Shown piece by piece: positions 35,014 to 41,229 of a stretch of DNA of 64,000 nucleotides. The notes beneath the pieces are model-generated. The model searched no databases and was not told the origin of the DNA. It saw only the letters and a list, made by a program, of their open reading frames with translations. The DNA is from Chloroflexi bacterium bin20 (GTDB lineage: Bacteria > Chloroflexota > Anaerolineae > Aggregatilineales > Phototrophicaceae). Both the position numbers and the translations under genes were made by a program. The number at the start of each line of letters is the position of its first letter. The stretch's first letter is position 1. The stretch is from positions 744,001 through 808,000 of the forward strand of contig MPMG01000001.1 in assembly GCA_002238485.1 (NCBI GenBank). Direction: 5' to 3'.

Positions 35014-36014
35014 TAGATCAGCCCTGTGGTCTCGTCGATGCCAAACATCAGGTTCATATTCTGCACGGCCTGGCTGGCAGCGCCCTTGCGCAGGTTGTCC
35101 GTTACGCTGGTGATATGCAGGTAGCGCTCCAGCACCGGCGTGATGCTGATGGCGCATCGGTTGGTTTTGACGGCGTGTTTGAGCGTCGCCTGCTCGCCCG
35201 CTGGCAGCACTTCCACCAGCGGCTCGCTGCCATAGGCTTCAGCAAATAGGTCCTGCGCCTGGCTGCTGTCGAAGCAGTCATTCAACGTAACATAAATGCT
35301 GGCCATCAAGCCGCGATCGACCGGCAGCAAATGCGGGCAGAAGATAATGGGGCCCATGCGCGGGGTCAGCTTGTGTGCCTCTTGTTCCAGCTCGCCGATG
35401 TGACGATGGCTGCGCCCGGTTTTGTAGGGGATGAGGTTGCTGTAGACTTCGGCGAAGTGAGTGGAAAGCGAAGGTTTGCGGCCTGCACCGGTCACGCCCG
35501 ATTTTGCGTCTACGATGACAGGCGCGTCTGCAGACAGCGCGTTGTGCCGCAGCAGAGGATAGAGCCCCAGCAGCGCGGTGGTCGGGTAACAGCCGGGCGT
35601 GGCGACCACATCGACGCCAGCCAGGTTGGCGCGGTTGATCTCGGGCAAGCCATATGGCGCTGGCAGCAGCTCGGGATGTGGATGTGGACTGTCATAATGG
35701 GTTTGGTAGGCTTCGGGACTGTCCATGCGCAGGTCGGCAGACAAATCGACAACTTTGACACCAGCCTCGATTCCACGCTTGGCCATGGCTGCCGATGCCC
35801 GGTGTGGCAGCGCCAGGAAGATGACATCGACAGCCTCTAGCGCTGCCTCGTCGGGCGGGACAAAACATAGATCCGCGCTCGGCACTGGATCACCCTGGTA
35901 GGTGTTGGAAGTGGCGAAGACCAGATCAATGGCAGGATGCCTGGACAAAATCTCGACCAGATCCAAACCCGCATAGCCCGAACCGCCATAGACTCCCGCG
36001 CGTATCGTATTCAT
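35013..36014 (-). CDS. argC: N-acetyl-gamma-glutamyl-phosphate reductase
   Basis: An NADPH-dependent reductase, the third step of arginine synthesis. The 333-aa protein begins MNTIRAGVYGGSGYAGLDLVEIL (dinucleotide-binding GGSGYAG at 10-16) and has the catalytic Cys142 in VATPGCYPTTALLG and the conserved HIGELEQE stretch. The ATG at 36014 has GGAG 9 nt upstream; an ATG at 36029 lacks one, and the still longer frame would run through a terminator-like hairpin. It is the first structural gene of the operon and is preceded by the leader described next. Confidence 0.96.
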   Translation of the reverse strand: MNTIRAGVYGGSGYAGLDLVEILSRHPAIDLVFATSNTYQGDPVPSADLCFVPPDEAALEAVDVIFLALPHRASAAMAKRGIEAGVKVVDLSADLRMDSPEAYQTHYDSPHPHPELLPAPYGLPEINRANLAGVDVVATPGCYPTTALLGLYPLLRHNALSADAPVIVDAKSGVTGAGRKPSLSTHFAEVYSNLIPYKTGRSHRHIGELEQEAHKLTPRMGPIIFCPHLLPVDRGLMASIYVTLNDCFDSSQAQDLFAEAYGSEPLVEVLPAGEQATLKHAVKTNRCAISITPVLERYLHITSVTDNLRKGAASQAVQNMNLMFGIDETTGLI

Positions 36015-36029
36015 CACTGCGTTCTCCAT

Positions 36030-36066
36030 AAAATCAAAACGCCCCGACCATTTCGAGATCAGGGCG
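36030..36066 (-). terminator. Candidate attenuator hairpin before argC
   Basis: On the minus strand, CGCCCTGATC (36066-36057), a 7-nt loop, GGTCGGGGCG (36049-36040), then TTTTGATTTT (36039-36030). The stem has 10 pairs including two G-U. It ends 16 nt before the argC start, so it would stop transcription before the operon. Its 5' arm is also complementary to two segments of the leader ORF upstream (36150-36159 and 36115-36123). Confidence 0.55.
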
Positions 36067-36095
36067 CGCCTTGGCATTTTCAATCCGACTCTGCA

Positions 36096-36161
36096 TCAGC
36101 AATCGGGAGCGTCTGCGCCGATCTCCATTCTCATATTGATTCCGCGCCTGCGCCCGATCAT
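36096..36161 (-). CDS. Candidate arginine-rich leader peptide (21 codons) upstream of argC
   Basis: A short ORF starting ATG ATC GGG CGC AGG CGC, that is M-I-G-R-R-R, with a fourth Arg (AGA) at codon 11 and a TGA stop, 21 residues in all. AAGGA lies 9 nt upstream. It falls between the argC promoter (36209-36237) and the terminator-like hairpin (36030-36066), the position of a classical attenuation leader. Its RNA contains GATCGGGCGC at codons 1-4 and GATCGGCGC at codons 13-16; both can pair with the terminator 5' arm, and the second can also fold on CCGAT just before the stop. Translation is not proven. Confidence 0.5.
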   Translation of the reverse strand: MIGRRRGINMRMEIGADAPDC

Positions 36162-36208
36162 GTGCACAAGTCCTTCTACGTTTTTGTTTTGCTCCTGAAT
36201 GCGCCAGC

Positions 36209-36237
36209 AGTGTAGTGCCACCTGGGCGCCATGTCAA
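36209..36237 (-). promoter_or_regulatory. Sigma-70 promoter of the argCBDJ-carAB operon
   Basis: On the minus strand: TTGACA (36232-36237), a 17-nt spacer, TACACT (36209-36214). The -35 is a perfect match. Transcription would start near 36202, about 40 nt before the leader ORF and about 190 nt before argC. I see no convincing ARG box around it. Confidence 0.75.
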
Positions 36238-36263
36238 CGCGAGGAAGAATCCTTAGGCATTTT

Positions 36264-36710
36264 TTAATTCTGCTTGTGCAAGTTGCACGAGGAAGCTGCC
36301 TTCTCGTGAGCGGCAGACGCATGGCTTTCGCGCGGGATCAAGACGCCGTCTTCGCTGATCATCAGACGAGCTGCCGCCAGTTTCTGCCGCAGCCGAGCGC
36401 GTTCTCTGATGGACAAGCTGGCGAGGAAGGCCGCTCGTGCCGAACTGTCCACTCGCCGTTTCAGCTTGCGCTTGCGTTTGACCAGCAGGCTGGAAAGCGA
36501 ATCCAGCGTGATCCCGGCCAATCCCAGCGCGCCTGCCAGCGGCAGAGTCGCGACCAGCAGCCCAAGCGCCAGCAGTTGCAAGCCGCCACTGAGCGAAGCA
36601 AGCCGCGTGATATCGTTGACCGCGCCGTACATGACCAACAGCGGCGACAGCACCAGCAGCGCCAAAGCCAGCAGGAAGACCAGCGCAACCCCTAACATCA
36701 ACTTCAGCAT
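36264..36710 (-). CDS. Small two-helix membrane protein of unknown function
   Basis: Starting at MLKLMLGVALVFLLALALLVLSPLLVMYG it is 148 aa. The first 30 residues form one membrane helix and a second follows (LQLLALGLLVATLPLAGALGLAGI). A strongly basic stretch comes next (LLVKRKRKLKRRVDSS) and then a soluble tail (ASLSIRERARLRQKLAAARLMISEDGVLIP). A longer in-frame start exists at 36782, but its extra residues look non-coding. TATGAT (36788-36793, minus strand) may be its -10. It ends just before the argC promoter and does not look functionally linked to the arg genes. No family recognised. Confidence 0.6.
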   Translation of the reverse strand: MLKLMLGVALVFLLALALLVLSPLLVMYGAVNDITRLASLSGGLQLLALGLLVATLPLAGALGLAGITLDSLSSLLVKRKRKLKRRVDSSARAAFLASLSIRERARLRQKLAAARLMISEDGVLIPRESHASAAHEKAASSCNLHKQN

Positions 36711-37079
36711 GGCGCAGGCTGCTTCGCTTGGTCGGTCGAGCAAGATTAACCACCCATTTTGTTTGCTTGAATGAATGCACACAGTGTATCATAGCTTTAA
36801 TGAGCGCCACAGAAATTGACTTTGTGAAAAACTTGACAAAGGTCAAAACAGGGATTACATTGACGGCTGGGAGCGCGACCATTTTTGCGCAATCCCAGGC
36901 AAGCCAGCTAGAATAATTCGACTATTCCGCCGCCACCGTGTAAAAAGGATATGTGAGCAGGCGAGTGGAAGTCCGCTGATTTATTGATTAGCTTCAGCTC
37001 TTGGCAGAAAAGTGAGTTTGACGCAAGCTGCAAGTCGACCTGGTGTTGCTTGCACGTCGGTCAGCGGAAAGGCGAGTCA
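36711..37079. other. Divergent intergenic region upstream of rpoD
   Basis: No gene of confidence in about 370 nt. It holds the rpoD promoter (36833-36861) and a probable -10 for the minus-strand membrane gene (36788-36793). A plus-strand frame at 36800-36916 (38 codons) overlaps the promoter and lacks a ribosome site. An eight-codon frame GTG AGC AGG CGA ... TGA begins at 36954 after AAAAGGATAT and could be a leader, but this is weak. Confidence 0.5.
36833..36861 (+). promoter_or_regulatory. Sigma-70 promoter upstream of rpoD, -35 inside a palindrome
   Basis: TTGACA (36833-36838), a 17-nt spacer, TACATT (36856-36861). The -35 lies within TTGACAAAGGTCAA (36833-36846), a perfect inverted repeat with 4-nt centre. 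This leaves an untranslated leader of about 210 nt before the rpoD GTG. Confidence 0.7.
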
Positions 37080-38399
37080 GTGGAAGCAGTGCTAGAAGGC
37101 GTAACGAACCTGAATGGGCGCGACGAAGCGCGCAAGGAGCTTGTGGATCGTCTGCACAAGCAGCTTGTGCACAGCGCCAACACACGCGGCTATGTTACGC
37201 ATACCGACATCTTGCGGCTGGTGCCCGATGTCGAAAACGATGTCGATTTGCTCGACGACTTGATGGACGGACTGGTCGAAGCGGGCGTAGAACTCGTCGC
37301 CGAGCCAAGCAAAGCCGCCGACGATGACGACGCAGCAGATGCCAAGCCGATCGACGAGACCTTGATCGACGAAGCGGACGAAGAAATCGAGCAAAAAGAC
37401 GAGCGCGAAACGCTCTTCCGCGTCCTGCGCAAAGATCTCACCGCCGATGCCGGCTATCAAGCGGCGCTGGATACCGACGATGTCGTCGGCTTGTATCTCA
37501 AAGAAGCTGGCCGCGTGCCGCTGCTCACCGCCACCGAAGAAGTCTTGCTGGCGAAGCGCATGGAAGCGGCTGAATTCGCACGCGAACGATTGCATGACGC
37601 CGACAGCCAGACGATTGAGGTCTTGAGCTGGAGCGAAGAACAATTCCTGCGCGAGACGATGATGGATGGTGAACAAGCCCAGGAGCACCTCATCCGCGCC
37701 AACGCCCGGCTGGTCATTAGTGTGGCCAAGAAATACATCGGGCGCGGCGTGCCCTTCCTTGATCTGATCCAAGAAGGCAATATCGGCTTGATCCGCGCCA
37801 CCAACAAGTTCGAGTATCAGCGCGGGCACAAGTTCAGCACCTACGCGACTTGGTGGATCCGCCAGGCAGTCAGTCGCGCCGTCGCCGACCAGGGGCGGAC
37901 TATCCGCGTGCCGGTGCACATGGGCGACCAGCTCAACCGCATGCGCCGCGTGCAATTGCAGTTGCAGCAAGAATTCGGCCGCGATGCCACGCCTGCAGAA
38001 GTCGCGCACGAGATGGACACGACGCCCGACAAGGTAGAAAACCTGCTGGAAATCTCGCGTAGACCGGTTAGCCTGGAATCGCCGATCGACGACGAGGGAG
38101 ATTCGAGCTTTGGCGACTTCGTGGAAGACAGCAACAGCCCGGCGCCATCGGACGAAGTAGCCACGCACTTGCTGCACACACAATTGCAGCAAGCCCTGGA
38201 CAAGCTGCCCGACCGTGAAGCGCAAATCTTGCGCCTGCGTTATGGTCTGGCCGATGGCCGCGTCTATACGCTGGAAGAAGTGGGCAACACCATCGGCGTG
38301 ACTCGCGAGCGCGTCCGTCAGCTGGAAGCCCAGGCCCTCAATCGACTGCGGCAATCATCCGCGCATGTGATCTTGCGGGATTACCTGTACGAAATCTGA
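37080..38399 (+). CDS. rpoD: Primary RNA polymerase sigma factor RpoD/SigA
   Basis: The housekeeping sigma factor. From the GTG at 37080 it is 439 aa. An N-terminal region 1.1-like helical domain (RKELVDRLHKQLVHSANTRGYVTHTDILRL) is followed by a very acidic linker. Region 1.2 follows (DDVVGLYLKEAGRVPLLT), then region 2 (LIRANARLVISVAKKYIGRGVPFLDLIQEGNIGLIRATNKFEYQRGHKFSTYATWWIRQAVSRA), region 3, and region 4 ending TLEEVGNTIGVTRERVRQLEAQALNRLR. Upstream in-frame codons to 36984 code for an unconserved Cys/Ser-rich stretch. AAAGGCGAG precedes the GTG. A good terminator follows at 38453. Confidence 0.96.
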   Translation: MEAVLEGVTNLNGRDEARKELVDRLHKQLVHSANTRGYVTHTDILRLVPDVENDVDLLDDLMDGLVEAGVELVAEPSKAADDDDAADAKPIDETLIDEADEEIEQKDERETLFRVLRKDLTADAGYQAALDTDDVVGLYLKEAGRVPLLTATEEVLLAKRMEAAEFARERLHDADSQTIEVLSWSEEQFLRETMMDGEQAQEHLIRANARLVISVAKKYIGRGVPFLDLIQEGNIGLIRATNKFEYQRGHKFSTYATWWIRQAVSRAVADQGRTIRVPVHMGDQLNRMRRVQLQLQQEFGRDATPAEVAHEMDTTPDKVENLLEISRRPVSLESPIDDEGDSSFGDFVEDSNSPAPSDEVATHLLHTQLQQALDKLPDREAQILRLRYGLADGRVYTLEEVGNTIGVTRERVRQLEAQALNRLRQSSAHVILRDYLYEI

Positions 38400-38452
38400 T
38401 CGCGATTGTGCCGCGAAAGCAAAGTCCGCTCGTCATTTGTCTTGTACAATAA

Positions 38453-38481
38453 CCCCACTTGGATCGTAGTGGGGTTTTTTC
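38453..38481 (+). terminator. Rho-independent terminator after rpoD
   Basis: CCCCACT (38453-38459), an 8-nt loop, AGTGGGG (38468-38474), then TTTTTTC. It lies 53 nt after the rpoD stop and is the clearest intrinsic terminator in the window. Confidence 0.88.
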
Positions 38482-38514
38482 TTTGTGGCGCAGCGCGTCA
38501 CCGAGACACTGCTC

Positions 38515-39123
38515 ATGAAGCGCAGGCTCAATATGCTGAACATCGAAGGACAGGCACCCGTGCAAAGCCCCAGTCTGGATCCAGCCAAGCTGACATTTCG
38601 CGATGCGGTTGAAGACGATCTGCCACGCTGTCTGGCGCTCGATGCCAGCTTCCAATCCGATTATGTCTGGCAGATGACCGTGAACGACGGCGGAGACGAG
38701 ATCCAGGTCAGCTGCCGCAGACAGCGCCTACCCCGCCAGCTGGTCGCCCAGCACCCGGTGGACGAGCGACAGCTGTTGATGGCGCTGCACATGGACAACT
38801 GCTTTGTGGTGGTCGAAGACCCATACAGCAGACAGATTGTGGGCTATGTCACCATGCGTTTGGATATGAGCGGTCGAGTCGCCTATCTGCAAGACCTGGT
38901 TGTCGATCTGCTGCATCGGCGGCGCAGCCTGGGCGCTCGGCTGGTGCATGTGGCGCGCGTATGGGCGAGCGAATTTCGTTTGCAACAGATTATCTTCGAG
39001 ATTCCCACCACCAATTATCCCGCCATCCGCTTTGCCCAGGCCCAGGGATTTACCTTTTGTGGCTTCAACGACCATCACCTCGCCAATCGTGAGATCGCAC
39101 TCTTCTTTAGCTTGTCAATTTGA
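38515..39123 (+). CDS. GNAT-family N-acetyltransferase
   Basis: A 202-aa acetyltransferase from the ATG at 38515; a GTG at 38485 is in frame but hugs the terminator. An N-terminal extension of about 25 residues precedes LTFRDAVEDDLPRCLALDASF. The core has NCFVVVEDPYSRQIVGYVTMRLDM, VAYLQDLVVDLLHRRRSLGARLVHVARVWASEF (acetyl-CoA loop, modified from the usual RGxGxG/A) and NYPAIRFAQAQGFTFCGFNDHHL. No clear ribosome site is visible and the substrate is unknown. It lies between rpoD's terminator and the membrane regulator. Confidence 0.8.
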   Translation: MKRRLNMLNIEGQAPVQSPSLDPAKLTFRDAVEDDLPRCLALDASFQSDYVWQMTVNDGGDEIQVSCRRQRLPRQLVAQHPVDERQLLMALHMDNCFVVVEDPYSRQIVGYVTMRLDMSGRVAYLQDLVVDLLHRRRSLGARLVHVARVWASEFRLQQIIFEIPTTNYPAIRFAQAQGFTFCGFNDHHLANREIALFFSLSI

Positions 39124-39227
39124 GCGCGCCGCTGCGGTTGCATATCGCCTATGCTTGTAAAATGAATTGCGACAGGCGTCGGCGCTGTCGCCTTGGCTTG
39201 ACATAATCTGCATGAGGCGCGACTGAC

Positions 39228-41138
39228 TTGGATTTGCTGACTGAATTGCTGCCGGCCGTCAACGAAACCTTGACAGCTGGCAACGCCCTGACCGCGGTAT
39301 CGCTGCTGCTCTTCAACCTGACGCGCAATTTGAACAATCGCGTGGCAAAGGCAGGCGCGGCGGTGCTGGCTTGCGTGACTGTCGCCTATGTCGCCGATGC
39401 CTTCATCTCGCTGGAGCCAGAGCACGCTGTCCACGAAATCGCCTCGCGCTTGCAGTGGATCGGTATAGCTTTCGTGCCGGCGGCTTTGGTGCATCTGTCC
39501 GATGCGCTGCTGGCGACGACCGGCTTGCCATCGCGCGGGAGGCGGCGGCGCGCGCTGCGTCTGCTCTACCTGGTTGGCGCGGGATTCTTGCTGGCGGCGG
39601 CGTTTTCCGATTCTCTATTTCAGTTTGTGCTGGCAAGTGGCGAGCTGAGCATTGCCGCCGCTCCACTATTCACGCTGTACCTGCTTTACTTTGGGCTGGC
39701 GACTGGATTCGCATTCTACAATGTGCAGCGAGCGCGCAAACGTTGTTTGACCCGTGCCAGCGCCCGCCGAATGGCCTACTTGCAGATCGCATTCCTGACG
39801 CCGGCGCTGGGTATTTTCCCGTATTCAGTCTTGTTGAACCCCGGCGATGAATTCTCGCTGTTTGGCTTGCTGCTCATCAACACAGCCAATATCGTCATCA
39901 TTTTGATGCTGCTCTTCTTGTCCTACCCGCTCTATTTCTTTGGCTCGGATATCCCCGACCGCCTGGTCAAAAAACAGTTGCTGGACTTTTTGCTGCGTGG
40001 ACCGGCCACAGGATTGATCGCGCTGGCGGTCGTCAACTTCACCGCGCAGGCAACGCGCATATTGAGCCTGCGCGGCGATAACTTTACTGCCCCAGCTGTG
40101 GTTGGCGCGGTGCTGCTGTGGCAGTGGTTCGTTTCGCTCGCCTTGCCCTACATCGAGAAGTTCTTCATCTATCGCGACGAAGATGGCGAGCAAATCAGCA
40201 AACTGCAAACGCTTGGCGACCGTGTGCTGACCCACCGCGACCTCAGCCAGCTCATTGCGGCCACGACCGAATCGATCTGCGACTATCTGCGCATCGACCG
40301 CGCCTTTGTCATCAGCTTCGAACGCGCCCAGCCAGAATTCATCAGCAAAGTCGGCAGCCTGGACTTTGACGAGGCGGAACTGCTGGAGGAGACGCAGCTG
40401 CTCGAACAAATCGTTGGGCATTCGAAGGAATCGCAGCTGGCGAACCTTCTGCACTGGCGCGAATATGCGCTGATTGCGCTGCACAGCAATCGCGTCGGTG
40501 CAGAAGGAACGCAAGCGTTGCCCATCGGTGTTTTGGGCATGCGAAACGGCAGCGATGAACTGGCGGAAGAAATCGCCAGCGGTCATCTGCACGCCTTCAT
40601 CCGTCGCGTCGAAACCAGCTTGGACGACATGCGCCTGCAGTCCGAGATGTACAACCTTTTGGAAGGCTTGCTGCCGCAATTCCAGATGACGCGGTCGCGG
40701 GCGCTGCAACTGGAGTATCGCCAGGCGAATCACGCATTGCCAAGCCACAACAGTCTGCCCGAGCGCGATGAATTGTTTGAGCAAGTGCGCGCCGCGCTGC
40801 GGCATTATTGGGGTGGCAGCGGCATCACTCAGAGCAACCTCATCAAGCTGCAAGTGGTGCAAAGCCGCATCCGCCATGGCGAGCTGACGCCGGTCAATGC
40901 GCTGCGCAAGCTGCTGGAAGACTCGATAGGCGAGCTGCGGCCGCAAGGCGAACGCAAAATGATGAGCCCCGAATGGACGCTATACAACATCTTGCAGCTG
41001 CGCTTCCTGGAAAATCGCAAAGTCCGAGAAGTGGCGCGGCGCTTGAGTATGAGCGAAGCCGACCTCTATCGCAAGCAGCGCGTGGCGATACAGGCGGTCA
41101 CCGATCTGATCTTGCAACAAGAGCGGCAGCAGCAATAG
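39228..41138 (+). CDS. Polytopic membrane protein with GAF-like sensor and C-terminal HTH
   Basis: A 636-aa protein from a TTG start (GAGG upstream, no better start). Residues 1-310 hold about nine hydrophobic helices (LTAVSLLLFNL, AGAAVLACVTVAYVADAFI, IGIAFVPAALVHLSDALLA and others), like 7TM sensor modules. A GAF-like segment follows (LQTLGDRVLTHRDLSQLIAATTESICDYLRIDRAFVISFE, about 325-480). The C-terminal 110 residues are helical (RHYWGGSGITQSNLIKLQVVQSRI) and end in a sigma-4-like helix-turn-helix (LQLRFLENRKVREVARRLSMSEADLYRKQRVA). No kinase H-box or ATPase motif is visible, so this looks like a one-component membrane-bound regulator. Its signal and targets are unknown. Confidence 0.7.
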   Translation: MDLLTELLPAVNETLTAGNALTAVSLLLFNLTRNLNNRVAKAGAAVLACVTVAYVADAFISLEPEHAVHEIASRLQWIGIAFVPAALVHLSDALLATTGLPSRGRRRRALRLLYLVGAGFLLAAAFSDSLFQFVLASGELSIAAAPLFTLYLLYFGLATGFAFYNVQRARKRCLTRASARRMAYLQIAFLTPALGIFPYSVLLNPGDEFSLFGLLLINTANIVIILMLLFLSYPLYFFGSDIPDRLVKKQLLDFLLRGPATGLIALAVVNFTAQATRILSLRGDNFTAPAVVGAVLLWQWFVSLALPYIEKFFIYRDEDGEQISKLQTLGDRVLTHRDLSQLIAATTESICDYLRIDRAFVISFERAQPEFISKVGSLDFDEAELLEETQLLEQIVGHSKESQLANLLHWREYALIALHSNRVGAEGTQALPIGVLGMRNGSDELAEEIASGHLHAFIRRVETSLDDMRLQSEMYNLLEGLLPQFQMTRSRALQLEYRQANHALPSHNSLPERDELFEQVRAALRHYWGGSGITQSNLIKLQVVQSRIRHGELTPVNALRKLLEDSIGELRPQGERKMMSPEWTLYNILQLRFLENRKVREVARRLSMSEADLYRKQRVAIQAVTDLILQQERQQQ

Positions 41139-41229
41139 AGGCGCTTTTGCCCGTTATTTAGCCCATCGCGCCTGACAAAGTGAGTATACTGGTGGGCAGC
41201 CAACCAACAGATGATCTACGAGTACAAAC

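Noticed and set aside
39160..39195. Hairpin GCGACAG...CTGTCGC as a terminator of the GNAT gene
   Set aside because: The 7-bp inverted repeat is not followed by a T-run, so a rho-independent terminator is not supported.
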